Positions 8,130 through 16,292 of a stretch of 64,000 bases of DNA are shown piece by piece. The stretch is taken from the NCBI GenBank assembly GCA_026224775.1, contig JAMFRP010000042.1:1-64000 (forward strand), in the 5' to 3' direction. A program made the translations under genes and the position numbers. Source of the stretch: Bacteroidota bacterium (GTDB lineage: Bacteria > Bacteroidota > Bacteroidia > Sphingobacteriales > Sphingobacteriaceae). The notes under the pieces were generated by a model. That model was not told where the DNA came from. It was given only the letters and a program-made list of their open reading frames with translations, and ran no database searches. Numbering within the stretch: position 1 is the first letter of the stretch; each line of letters starts with the position of its first letter.

Positions 8130-8720
8130 ATGGCAACTAAAATATTCAAACACATACAAACCAGCGTGGTGCCTTTACCTATCGAGAACATCGATACGGA
8201 TCAGATCATTCCGGCTCGTTTCTTAAAAGCCACTACCCGCGAAGGTTTTGGCAATAACTTATTCCGCGATTGGCGTTTTGACGGGAATGATAATCCTAAA
8301 GCGGATTTCGTTCTTAATAATCCAAACTTCGGCGGTAAAATATTGGTTGCAGGCAAAAACTTCGGTTGTGGAAGCAGTCGCGAGCATGCTGCATGGGCCC
8401 GTGCCGATTATGGTTTTGATGCCGTGGTAAGCAGTTTTTTTGCCGATATTTTTAAAGGTAATGCTTTAAACAATGGCTTGCTACCAGTACAGGTAAGTGA
8501 AGACTTTTTAAAGAAAATATTTGATGCTGTTTTTGCTGATGAGCATGCAGTTATTGAAATTGATTTAGTTGATCAATTCATTAAAATAGTAGCCACCGGC
8601 GAACAGGAAAGCTTTGAGGTTAATCCTTACAAAAAAGCCTGCATGACCAACGGCTATGATGATATTGATTATATATTGAGTAAAAAGGAATTAATAACGG
8701 AGTTTGAAACTTCTAAATAA
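8130..8720 (+). CDS. leuD: 3-isopropylmalate dehydratase small subunit
   Basis: A 196-residue swivel-domain protein of the aconitase family that completes isopropylmalate isomerase with LeuC. The start MATKIFKHIQTSVVPLPIENIDTDQIIPARFL is canonical. The substrate-binding loop NFGCGSSREHAAWA is intact. Length is normal (about 195-200). It starts 5 nt after the ABM gene and is followed by an F2 repeat element. Confidence 0.97.
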   Translation: MATKIFKHIQTSVVPLPIENIDTDQIIPARFLKATTREGFGNNLFRDWRFDGNDNPKADFVLNNPNFGGKILVAGKNFGCGSSREHAAWARADYGFDAVVSSFFADIFKGNALNNGLLPVQVSEDFLKKIFDAVFADEHAVIEIDLVDQFIKIVATGEQESFEVNPYKKACMTNGYDDIDYILSKKELITEFETSK

Positions 8721-8734
8721 ATAACACATAAAAG

Positions 8735-8821
8735 CGTCATTGCGAGCGTAGCGTGGCAATCCCAAACTATACAGGTCGGATTTGCTAAGTCGGGGATTGC
8801 CACGCTACGCTCGCAATGACG
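8735..8821. repeat. CGTCATTGCGAGCG inverted element (family F2), copy 1
   Basis: Between leuD and leuB. CGTCATTGCGAGCGTAGCGT at the left is mirrored by the same sequence inverted at the right, with an internal ATCCC/GGGAT pair and a conserved spacer containing ACTATACAGGTCGGATTTGC. The spacer recurs in reverse complement in the copy at 22376-22461, so the full element of about 87 bp has moved, not only its ends. The right end contains an ATG (8816) in frame with leuB. Confidence 0.92.
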
Positions 8822-8833
8822 GTCGGAAATACA

Positions 8834-9910
8834 ATGGGACTAAAAAAACACATATTAGTAATACCCGGTGATGGCATCGGACCTGAGGTTACCACCTGGG
8901 GTAAGGCCATATTGGAACAAATTGGTAAAGATTTCGGTCATGAGTTTACTTTTGACGAAGCTTTAATGGGTCACGTTGCTATTGAAGCAACCGGCAACCC
9001 TCTACCTGATGAAACTTTGGCTAAAGCAAAAGCCAGCGATGCCATACTTTTTGGCGCGGTTGGCCATGCAAAATATGATAACGATCCTTCGGCAAAAGTA
9101 AGGCCAGAGCAGGGTTTATTAAAGATACGCAAGGAGCTTGGTTTGTATGCAAACCTACGCCCTATCATGTTATTTGATGAGTTGCTGGATGCATCGAGCC
9201 TAAAACCTGAGATCATTAAAGGAACAGATATTCTTTTCTTCCGTGAATTGACCGGTGATGTTTATTTCGGCGAGAAGAAACGCAGCGAAGACAGAGCTAC
9301 AGCATCCGATCTGATGATCTATTCACGCTACGAAGTAGAGCGTATCGCCATAAAAGCATATGAAGCTGCACGCTTGCGTGGTAAGAAATTATGCTCGGTA
9401 GATAAGGCTAACGTTTTGGAAACCTCACGCCTATGGCGCGAAGTCGTTCAGGAAGTAGCCAAACAATATCCTGATGTAGAAACCGAGCACATGTTTATTG
9501 ATAATGCAGCCATGCAATTGGTTAAAAACCCAAAAAAGTTCGATGTGGTATTAACCGCTAACCTTTTCGGTGATATTTTAACTGATGAGGCATCGCAAAT
9601 CACAGGTTCAATGGGTATGCTGGCATCAGCATCTACCGGTGATGGCACAGGATTTTTTGAGCCGATACATGGTTCAGCGCATGATATTGCCGGGCAGGAT
9701 AAAGCTAATCCGTTAGCCTCTATCCTATCGGTAGCATTGATGCTGGAAATTAGCTTTGGATTGAAGGAAGAAGCTAAAAAAATAACATCGGCAATTGATA
9801 AAACTTTAAAAAATGGTTTCCGTACAGGTGATATAGCGGATAGTAAGACAGCGAAAGACAAAATACTAGGCACTAAAGCAATGGGGCAAAAAGTACTGGA
9901 GTATTTATAG
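8834..9910 (+). CDS. leuB: 3-isopropylmalate dehydrogenase
   Basis: A 358-residue isocitrate/isopropylmalate dehydrogenase-family enzyme that oxidatively decarboxylates 3-isopropylmalate to 2-ketoisocaproate with NAD+. Motifs include VIPGDGIGPEV near the N-terminus, the substrate-binding ELTGDVYFGEK, VDKANVLETSRLWREVV and the metal site FGDILTDEASQITGSMG. An upstream in-frame ATG at 8816 lies inside the F2 repeat and would add MTVGNT; ATG 8834 (MGLKKHILVIPGDG) fits the family start better. It ends at the edge of the next repeat. Confidence 0.95.
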   Translation: MGLKKHILVIPGDGIGPEVTTWGKAILEQIGKDFGHEFTFDEALMGHVAIEATGNPLPDETLAKAKASDAILFGAVGHAKYDNDPSAKVRPEQGLLKIRKELGLYANLRPIMLFDELLDASSLKPEIIKGTDILFFRELTGDVYFGEKKRSEDRATASDLMIYSRYEVERIAIKAYEAARLRGKKLCSVDKANVLETSRLWREVVQEVAKQYPDVETEHMFIDNAAMQLVKNPKKFDVVLTANLFGDILTDEASQITGSMGMLASASTGDGTGFFEPIHGSAHDIAGQDKANPLASILSVALMLEISFGLKEEAKKITSAIDKTLKNGFRTGDIADSKTAKDKILGTKAMGQKVLEYL

Positions 9911-9994
9911 CCCCATCCAAACCTTCTCCGGTAGGGAGGGCTTAATAAAATTGACAATTTAAATTTCCTCTGCCGGGGGGGATTAGAGGGGATT
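9910..9994. repeat. GC-rich CTCCGGTAGGGAGGGCTT inverted element between leuB and a methyltransferase gene
   Basis: The left arm (9910-9943) contains CTTCTCCGGTAGGGAGGG. The right arm (9964-9994) contains CCTCTGCCGGGGGGGATTAG. The spacer is AT-rich. It belongs to the same family as 20906-21010 and 23467-23552 and the single units inside ispG. It fills the whole gap, from the last base of the leuB stop to 5 nt before the next start. Confidence 0.8.
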
Positions 9995-9999
9995 GAACT

Positions 10000-10758
10000 A
10001 TGCAATGGAACGCTGAACTGTATGACGATAAACATTCCTTCGTATTTGAATACGGCGAGAATGTACTGGAGTTATTGGATGTAAAACGCAAGGAACGTGT
10101 GCTGGATTTGGGTTGCGGAACAGGTCATTTAACGCAGCGCATAAAGGAGCGTGGCGGCATAGTTACCGGAATTGATTCCTCGCCGGAAATGATTAAATTA
10201 GCAAAGAAAACTTATCCTGATGTTGATTTTGAAGTAGCTAATGGCGCTGATTTCAGCTTTGAAAAACCTTTCGACGCGGTTTTTTCCAATGCTACCCTAC
10301 ACTGGATATTGAATCCTGACGCGGTTATTAAATGTGTGTACCAAAGCCTTAAACCTGGCGGCAGATTTGTTGCCGAGATGGGTGGTAAGGGAAACGTACA
10401 AAAGATGATAGCGGCAACACAGCAGGTATTAAAAAAACGTGGTCACGCTGCCATGTCAGAAAATAAGTTGTGGTATTTTCCTTCATTAGGCGAATATACT
10501 ACTAAGCTGGAGGCACAAGGCTTTAGGGTAACGTTTGCGGCACATTTCGACAGAGAAACTCTGTTACAAGGCGAACGTGAAGGCGTTGCCAAATGGTTGA
10601 AAATGTTTGGTCCTACTTTTTTTAAAGGCGTAGATGAAACAGAAATTGACCCGATATTAGAAGAAATTACAGACTTGCTGGAAGCCGATTATAGCGATAA
10701 CGATGGCAACTGGCATGCTGATTATAAGAGATTAAGATTTATAGCTATTAAAGAGTAG
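10000..10758 (+). CDS. class I SAM-dependent methyltransferase (trans-aconitate methyltransferase-like)
   Basis: A 252-residue Rossmann-fold methyltransferase. SAM motif I is VLDLGCGTGHLTQRI (residues about 33-48), followed by GIDSSPEMIKLAKKTYP, a post-motif FDAVFSNATLHWI and LKPGGRFVAEMGG. The N-terminus (WNAELYDDKHSFVFEYGENVLELL) resembles small-molecule methyltransferases of the Tam/BioC group. It lies inside the leu operon between leuB and leuA. Yeast Tmt1, a Tam homologue, methylates isopropylmalate, so a role on a leucine-pathway acid is an inference worth testing; the substrate is otherwise unknown. Confidence 0.8.
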   Translation: MQWNAELYDDKHSFVFEYGENVLELLDVKRKERVLDLGCGTGHLTQRIKERGGIVTGIDSSPEMIKLAKKTYPDVDFEVANGADFSFEKPFDAVFSNATLHWILNPDAVIKCVYQSLKPGGRFVAEMGGKGNVQKMIAATQQVLKKRGHAAMSENKLWYFPSLGEYTTKLEAQGFRVTFAAHFDRETLLQGEREGVAKWLKMFGPTFFKGVDETEIDPILEEITDLLEADYSDNDGNWHADYKRLRFIAIKE

Positions 10759-10858
10759 CAAGTAATTAGTATCAAGTAGTAAGACAAAAGATCAAACTTC
10801 ATGTCTTACTACTTGATACTAGCTACTAAGTACTAAATAATGAATACTAAAAGATAAG
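10757..10858. repeat. inverted repeat with short-period arms (TATCAAGTAG family)
   Basis: TAGTATCAAGTAGTAAGAC at 10767-10785 pairs perfectly with GTCTTACTACTTGATACTA at 10803-10821 over a 17-nt loop. The flanks repeat TAGCAAGTAAT and ACTAAGTACTAAATAATGAA. It shares the TAGTATCAAGTAG core with the atpD-atpC element at 66-172. It occupies the whole gap before leuA. Confidence 0.88.
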
Positions 10859-10861
10859 AAT

Positions 10862-12025
10862 ATGTTACACGATCCCAACCGCGTTTATGTTTTTGATACT
10901 ACGCTTCGCGACGGCGAGCAGGTACCGGGCTGCCAGCTGACAACCCCTGAGAAAGTTGAAATAGCCCGCGAGCTGGAGCTATTGGGTGTAGATATTATTG
11001 AGGCGGGATTTCCTATTTCAAGTCCGGGCGATTTTCAGAGCGTGGTTGAAATATCAAAAGCGGTAAAACATCCTACCATTTGCGCGTTAACCCGCGCGAA
11101 TAAAGGTGATATTGATGCCGCGGTAGAATCATTAAAATTTGCCAAGCATCCGCGTATCCATACCGGTATCGGTTCATCAGATATGCACATCAAGCATAAA
11201 TTTAACAGCACCCGCGAAGAGATTTTGGAGCGTGCCGTTGAAGCGGTAAAATATGCCAAGAAATCTGTTGAGGATATTGAGTTTTACGCTGAAGATGCCG
11301 GTCGTGCTGATGTAGTTTACTTAGCGCAAATGGTTGAAGCAGTTATTGCCGCAGGCGCTACGGTAGTAAATATCCCTGATACTAACGGTTATTGCCTGCC
11401 TGATCAATATGGCAGCAAGATCCGTTTCCTGAAGGAGAACGTTAAAAATATTGATAAAGCCATCATATCTGTGCATTGCCATAATGATTTAGGTTTGGCT
11501 ACAGCTAACTCAATCGCAGGCTTGCAAAATGGTGCGCGTCAGATTGAAGGTACTATTAATGGCATCGGTGAACGTGCGGGCAATACTTCGATAGAAGAGG
11601 TTGTGATGATATTGAAAACACATGATATCGGCCTTTATACCAACATCAACCCAAAAAACTTTTATGAGCTGAGCCACATGGTTAGCACACAGATGCGTAT
11701 GATTGTTCAGCCTAATAAAGCTATTGTGGGCGCTAATGCTTTCGCGCATAGTTCAGGTATACACCAGGATGGGTTCCTGAAAAATCGCGAGAATTACGAG
11801 ATTATGCGCCCGGAAGATGTTGGTTTCCCGAGCGCCAGTATCGTACTTACTGCACGTAGCGGAAGGCATGCTTTAAAATATCATTTAGAGCGCCTTGGCA
11901 TCAACTTAGATAAAAACGAGTTAAATACTGCCTACCATAATTTTTTAGCGCTTGCCGATAACAAACTGGATATTAATGATGACGACCTACTTAGTTTAGT
12001 TTCATTCAAATTGGAGAAACACTAA
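10862..12025 (+). CDS. leuA: 2-isopropylmalate synthase, short form
   Basis: A 387-residue DRE-TIM metallolyase condensing acetyl-CoA with 2-ketoisovalerate, the first committed leucine step. The catalytic FDTTLRDGEQVPGCQL is at residues about 11-26, and the metal-binding HCHNDLGLATANS and GIGERAGNTSIEEVVM are present. It is about 135 residues shorter than E. coli LeuA and ends soon after the catalytic barrel and linker, so the C-terminal leucine-binding regulatory domain is missing. Homocitrate or citramalate synthase are alternatives by family, but the leuCDB context favours LeuA. Its stop overlaps the ilvA start. Confidence 0.9.
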   Translation: MLHDPNRVYVFDTTLRDGEQVPGCQLTTPEKVEIARELELLGVDIIEAGFPISSPGDFQSVVEISKAVKHPTICALTRANKGDIDAAVESLKFAKHPRIHTGIGSSDMHIKHKFNSTREEILERAVEAVKYAKKSVEDIEFYAEDAGRADVVYLAQMVEAVIAAGATVVNIPDTNGYCLPDQYGSKIRFLKENVKNIDKAIISVHCHNDLGLATANSIAGLQNGARQIEGTINGIGERAGNTSIEEVVMILKTHDIGLYTNINPKNFYELSHMVSTQMRMIVQPNKAIVGANAFAHSSGIHQDGFLKNRENYEIMRPEDVGFPSASIVLTARSGRHALKYHLERLGINLDKNELNTAYHNFLALADNKLDINDDDLLSLVSFKLEKH

Positions 12026-13278
12026 TGATGGATACGGAAACTGAAAATAAGCTTGATTTTGAAGCAGCATCCGAACGCCTTAACGGGGTAGTAAGGAACA
12101 CTCCGTTAGAATATAATGCCGGGCTGTCTGAAAAATACGATTGCGAGATCTATTTAAAACGCGAAGATTTACAGGTTGTACGCTCGTATAAACTACGTGG
12201 TGCTTACAACATGATCAGCCAGTTGACTAAAGAGCAGATGAGCCGCGGTGTGGTTTGCGCCAGTGCGGGTAATCATGCGCAGGGCGTAGCCTTTTCGTGT
12301 AAGAAATTAGGTACCCGTGGTGTAATTTTTATGCCCGAGATCACCCCAAAACAAAAAGTTAAACAAACAGAAATGTTTGGCAACGGCAACGTAGAGCTGG
12401 TTTTAACCGGCGATACTTTTGATGATTGCCTGCGCGAAGCTTTGGCTTATACCGAAGCGCATGATATGACCTTCATTCCACCTTTTGATCATCACAGGAT
12501 TATTGAAGGTCAGGGAACAGTTGGCGTTGAGATCATGAATGATCTGCCGGATGTTGATGCGGTTATTATGCCTATTGGTGGCGGTGGCTTAGCAGCCGGA
12601 ACGGGCAGTTATCTTAAACAGCAAAATCCTGATATTTTATTGATCGGCGTTGAACCTGAAGGTGCGCCATCAATGGTAAGCGCGCTTGAAAATAAAGGCC
12701 CGGTTACCTTAGAGCAGATTGATCGTTTTGTTGACGGCGCGGCAGTTAAACGCGTGGGATCACTTAACTTCCAGATATGCAGCGAGATATTAGATAATAT
12801 GCTGCTGGTGCCCGAAGGTAAAGTTTGCACAACCATACTTAAGTTATACAACGAAGATGCTATTGTGGTTGAGCCTGCTGGTGCATTATCGGTAGCGGTT
12901 CTTGATTTATGCAAAGAGCAGATTAAGGGCAAAAAGGTTGTTTGCGTTATTAGCGGTGGCAATAATGATATTGAACGCATGCAGGAGATCAAAGAAAAAT
13001 CTCTGCTATATGAAGGTTTGAAGCATTATTTCATTGTTCGCTTTCCCCAACGTCCGGGTGCATTAAAGCTTTTTGTGAATAATGTATTAGGCCCCGGAGA
13101 TGATATTACCCGTTTTGAATTCATCAAAAAAACCTCTAAAGAAAACGGCCCTGCCCTGGTAGGTATCGAACTAAAAAATGCTGACGATTATCCTTCTTTA
13201 TTACAACGGATGGTTGCCCATAGGTTTGAGGTGATCGAAATCAACAGTAATCAAACTTTGTTTGAATACCTGGTGTAA
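12025..13278 (+). CDS. ilvA: threonine ammonia-lyase (threonine dehydratase)
   Basis: A 417-residue PLP fold-type II enzyme converting threonine to 2-ketobutyrate, the entry to isoleucine. The PLP lysine lies in VRSYKLRGAYNMI, the glycine-rich loop is CASAGNHAQGVA, and PIGGGGLAAGTGSY and CVISGGNND follow. The C-terminal part (about 330-417, FIVRFPQRPGALKLFVNNVL) is an ACT-like regulatory region of the single-domain type. ATG 12025 overlaps the leuA stop by one base (TAATG); ATG 12028 directly after is the alternative. Translational coupling is likely. Confidence 0.95.
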   Translation: MMDTETENKLDFEAASERLNGVVRNTPLEYNAGLSEKYDCEIYLKREDLQVVRSYKLRGAYNMISQLTKEQMSRGVVCASAGNHAQGVAFSCKKLGTRGVIFMPEITPKQKVKQTEMFGNGNVELVLTGDTFDDCLREALAYTEAHDMTFIPPFDHHRIIEGQGTVGVEIMNDLPDVDAVIMPIGGGGLAAGTGSYLKQQNPDILLIGVEPEGAPSMVSALENKGPVTLEQIDRFVDGAAVKRVGSLNFQICSEILDNMLLVPEGKVCTTILKLYNEDAIVVEPAGALSVAVLDLCKEQIKGKKVVCVISGGNNDIERMQEIKEKSLLYEGLKHYFIVRFPQRPGALKLFVNNVLGPGDDITRFEFIKKTSKENGPALVGIELKNADDYPSLLQRMVAHRFEVIEINSNQTLFEYLV

Positions 13279-14063
13279 TGAATAAGGACATCAAAAGGGA
13301 TGGCGCTACCAGCACCAAATTATTTGATAACCGAAGTCTGCAAAAAGATTATTGTACATTAATACCCATCCTAAAATCCGGCATGCGGGTTTTAGATATT
13401 GGTTGCGGAACAGGTGCAATCTCTAAAGATATTGCCGCTATAGTTGGCCTACAAGGTTCCGTAACCGGGATTGACAACACATCGCATTTTATTAAAAGCG
13501 GTAAAGAGACCTACCAAACCGTAAAAAACTTAGAGCTTATTCACGCCGATGTATTTCAATTTGATATATCTGAGAAATTTGACCTGGTGGTATCTGCCCG
13601 GTTATTACAATGGCTGAATAACCCGGTTGAAGCATTAATTCGCTTTAAACGTTTTTTAAAACCCGGCGGACAGATCTCTGTACTAGATTATAACCATGAG
13701 TTTTTATCATGGATTCCCTCTCCACCCGAAAGCATGCTTCAGTTTTATGCTACTTTTTTAAGATGGCGGGCAGATGCTGGCATGAATAACCATATCGCAG
13801 AAGATTTACCAGACTATTTTGCAGAAGCAGGGCTTAAAAACATCCAGGTATTTAATGCTGATGAGGTTTATACGAAAGGTGAGGCTAATTTTATTCCACG
13901 GGTTGGCATATGGTCTAAAGTGGCCGTTTCAACTCAAATGGTAGAGGAAGGTTATATCTCCAATGATGACCGCCTAAAAGCTATCGAAGATTATGACAAC
14001 TGGGTAAATAACGAAGCTGAAAGCATGACTATGGTGCTTAAGGAAGTGAGAGGAATGTTATAA
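13278..14063 (+). CDS. class I SAM-dependent methyltransferase
   Basis: A 261-residue methyltransferase with SAM motif VLDIGCGTGAISKDIAAIVG, then VTGIDNTSHFIKSG, FDLVVSARLLQWLNNP and LKPGGQISVLDYNHE. It starts at the last base of the ilvA stop (TAATG), so it is translationally coupled to ilvA and is the last gene of the operon. It is the second methyltransferase in the branched-chain operon and is not closely similar to the one at 10000-10758. The substrate is unknown. Confidence 0.82.
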   Translation: MNKDIKRDGATSTKLFDNRSLQKDYCTLIPILKSGMRVLDIGCGTGAISKDIAAIVGLQGSVTGIDNTSHFIKSGKETYQTVKNLELIHADVFQFDISEKFDLVVSARLLQWLNNPVEALIRFKRFLKPGGQISVLDYNHEFLSWIPSPPESMLQFYATFLRWRADAGMNNHIAEDLPDYFAEAGLKNIQVFNADEVYTKGEANFIPRVGIWSKVAVSTQMVEEGYISNDDRLKAIEDYDNWVNNEAESMTMVLKEVRGML

Positions 14064-14164
14064 ATCCATCATTGATTTTTTAGCACAACCATCAGGAATA
14101 TTTTATCAGCAATTAAGCCCAATATTTGGAATATATAATCAATGTATTGCGGTGAGCAGATGCT

Positions 14165-14172
14165 TAACTTTG
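14165..14172 (+). promoter_or_regulatory. possible Bacteroidetes -7 element (TAACTTTG)
   Basis: TAACTTTG fits the Bacteroidetes -7 consensus TAnnTTTG. No clear -33 TTTG lies at the expected 19-21 nt distance. It would start a short RNA ending at the terminator at about 14250, in a gap between convergent genes. Confidence 0.3.
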
Positions 14173-14178
14173 TAGTTC

Positions 14179-14250
14179 ATACACACATCCGTGTGATTGT
14201 GATAAGGTTTAGGTTAAAGCCTCCGAACAGCGAGTGTAAGGAGGCTTTTA
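14179..14250 (+). ncRNA. candidate small RNA or structured operon 3' end
   Basis: Downstream of the possible -7 element a first hairpin (CACAC-ATCC-GTGTG) begins near 14180, followed by an A/G-rich single-stranded stretch and then the terminator hairpin. The promoter-like box, upstream hairpin and intrinsic terminator fit an sRNA of about 72 nt. It may equally be only the structured 3' end of the ilv/leu transcript. Confidence 0.3.
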
Positions 14251-14254
14251 TTTT
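14216..14254 (+). terminator. rho-independent terminator ending the ilv/leu operon
   Basis: AAAGCCTCC at 14216-14224 pairs with GGAGGCTTT at 14240-14248, with a 15-nt loop and TTATTTTAA after it. It sits between convergent genes, next to the stop of the - strand ABC gene. Confidence 0.88.
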
Positions 14255-15254
14255 AATACTCTAAATACTTATTAACCTTTAAATTCACTTTTTGGCCTGC
14301 CGCATATTTTCTGGTAAAATGGATGCGCACCCTTAATTCCACCCCATCTTTCTCCACCATTATATCCTCGTAAAAACCCTTAAATAATATTGAGTTAATT
14401 GTCCACTCAGAAGTTTTAGCGGGGCTTATCTCGATCCATTCAGGATAGATAGCGACAGTTTTCTTTTTGGGTTTTAACGTTATACCACAAAGCTTAGCTT
14501 TTTCTTTATCTAAAATATTGCAATTGGCTAAAAGACTGGCAGTGTATAAAAATTGAGGATTTGAATACATTTCTACAGGATCACCAGATTCTAGTATCTC
14601 CCCGTCCTTCATCACAATCAACTCATCAGCCATAGAAAGTATTTCTGATGGGTCATGCGATACCATAATAACCGTAAGACCCGTTTCCTTAACTATGTTA
14701 CGGATGTCCTGCTGCAAGTCTTCTCTAAAGGATGTATCAACCTGGTTAAATGGTTCATCCAATAGTAACACTTCTGGCCGGGTGATAATAGCCCTGGCTA
14801 AAGCTACGCGTTGTTTCTCGCCACCGCTTAAATCAAATACGCGCCTGGTTGCCAGATGTGACATGTTAAGAAGGCTTAATATTTGATTTACCTTTTCTTG
14901 CTTGGTTTGGATGTTGGTATTGGGTATTAGTACCGCAATGTTATCCCAAACCTTGGCAAACAGGTTAAGGTCATCAGTATGTTGGGTAACCATCTTCATG
15001 GCATCATGGCCGGGAATAAGTTTTTCAACCGGGCCCCAAACGCGCTCGCCCTTAAAATGGATAATTCCTTCATCCGGATCAAGCAAACCATATAGTAGCC
15101 GTAATAACGTACTCTTGCCGCTACCGCTCTCCCCTATTATGGCGGTAATTTTTCCTTGCTGAATAGTAAGACTGGTTTTTGAAACGCCCGAAATCCGTTC
15201 GCCGGGATATATTTTACTGATTGATGTTGCCTGTAAAAAAGTAGGATCTGCCAT
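14253..15254 (-). CDS. ABC transporter ATP-binding protein with TOBE-like C-terminus
   Basis: A 333-residue ATPase. Walker A GESGSGKST is at residues 41-49, the signature is LSGGEKQRVALARA, Walker B is VLLLDEPF, and the switch His is in MVSHDPSE. After about residue 235 a C-terminal extension (CNILDKEKAKLCGITLKP and VELRVRIHFTRKYAAGQKV) resembles the TOBE regulatory domain of PotA/FbpC/CysA-type importers. No permease or binding protein is adjacent, so it is an orphan ATPase here and its substrate cannot be inferred. It is convergent with the ilv/leu operon. Confidence 0.85.
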   Translation of the reverse strand: MADPTFLQATSISKIYPGERISGVSKTSLTIQQGKITAIIGESGSGKSTLLRLLYGLLDPDEGIIHFKGERVWGPVEKLIPGHDAMKMVTQHTDDLNLFAKVWDNIAVLIPNTNIQTKQEKVNQILSLLNMSHLATRRVFDLSGGEKQRVALARAIITRPEVLLLDEPFNQVDTSFREDLQQDIRNIVKETGLTVIMVSHDPSEILSMADELIVMKDGEILESGDPVEMYSNPQFLYTASLLANCNILDKEKAKLCGITLKPKKKTVAIYPEWIEISPAKTSEWTINSILFKGFYEDIMVEKDGVELRVRIHFTRKYAAGQKVNLKVNKYLEY

Positions 15255-15290
15255 TGATTGTAAAGATACGTAAAACAGTAAATGGCGATG

Positions 15291-16094
15291 TTAAAAACCT
15301 AACATTATACCAAAGGAAAGATCTTTGAGCCCTTTTTGGTCGGGGCTATCGGCAAACATATCATTCATGTAATATTTAGCATAAACACCAAATGCCCCAT
15401 AACCTACCCGCACAAACGGACCATAACGAAATTTCTGAAAATTATAATCACTGGTAAACTTTTGGGTACCGTGTTCAGCACTTACTTGTTTTAAACGGCC
15501 GTTAAGTAAAATGCCTCCTTCCGGACCAATAACAAAATGGAATGCTGCACCATCAGCGTCGTCATGTGTACGGAATTCAAACCCGAGCGGTAAACGCAGA
15601 TACGTTGCTGAGAATCGGTTCTTGCTAAAATCTATATTATCATTTACATAGCTCAACTGCGGTTGATGTTGCAAAATAGTAACATTTTCGCGCAAGCGGA
15701 TCAATGTCCAGTCGAAACCCGCCGACAGGTTGACTTTAAATGAACTACTAAAGCGATAACCAAACTGCAACACATCAAACCCTACATTGGTTGTTTTCCA
15801 TGAGCGATAACGCAGGAATTGATTTTGTGGTGATAGCCTGAAACTACCATTATCAAGTAAGGTAGATAAACCAAAATCTATCCGTGAGAATGTTAATCCA
15901 AACCTAAAGCCCGGTGCTTTGGAGTGGGTACGGATGATGGTATCGCCAGCCGAATCAGAACCAGCATTGGCATAACCGTATTTAAGCGTTCTACCATCGG
16001 GATTATTGGTTGAATCAATGACCTGCTTTTTGCTTTGAGCAAACACGCTCATTGTCAGCATTAATAATATAATGGTAGAGGTTATAAATCTCAT
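15291..16094 (-). CDS. outer-membrane beta-barrel protein (PorT-like)
   Basis: A 267-residue protein with a signal peptide (MRFITSTIILLMLTMSVFAQ). After a low-complexity linker it has alternating amphipathic strands such as FRFGLTFSRIDFGLS, VLQFGYRFSSSFKVNLSAG and FVRVGYGAFGVYAKYYM, ending in a C-terminal phenylalanine (SFGIMLGF), typical of outer-membrane barrels. PorT-family barrels of Bacteroidota are the nearest general class. It lies 36 nt downstream of the ABC gene start on the same strand, so the two may be co-transcribed with this gene first. Confidence 0.7.
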   Translation of the reverse strand: MRFITSTIILLMLTMSVFAQSKKQVIDSTNNPDGRTLKYGYANAGSDSAGDTIIRTHSKAPGFRFGLTFSRIDFGLSTLLDNGSFRLSPQNQFLRYRSWKTTNVGFDVLQFGYRFSSSFKVNLSAGFDWTLIRLRENVTILQHQPQLSYVNDNIDFSKNRFSATYLRLPLGFEFRTHDDADGAAFHFVIGPEGGILLNGRLKQVSAEHGTQKFTSDYNFQKFRYGPFVRVGYGAFGVYAKYYMNDMFADSPDQKGLKDLSFGIMLGF

Positions 16095-16268
16095 ATTTAG
16101 AAGTATTTAGATTGAAAGGTTAAAGGTAAGATGAATTTTAAAGGGAAATGTTTGGCTATTGTTAAAATATTAGGGGAGTTTACATTTCATGTGTAACTTT
16201 AATAAAATTGATGTGTATTCACTTGGTAATATTAATGTTATCAAATGCCTACCAATCAAGATTAATAT

Positions 16269-16276
16269 TACTTTTG
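16269..16276 (+). promoter_or_regulatory. possible Bacteroidetes -7 element (TACTTTTG)
   Basis: TACTTTTG matches TAnnTTTG, 16 nt before the ATG at 16293. A matching -33 TTTG is not evident, so this is only a candidate for the membrane-protein gene downstream. Confidence 0.3.
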
Positions 16277-16292
16277 ACCCAAATAGGTATAC

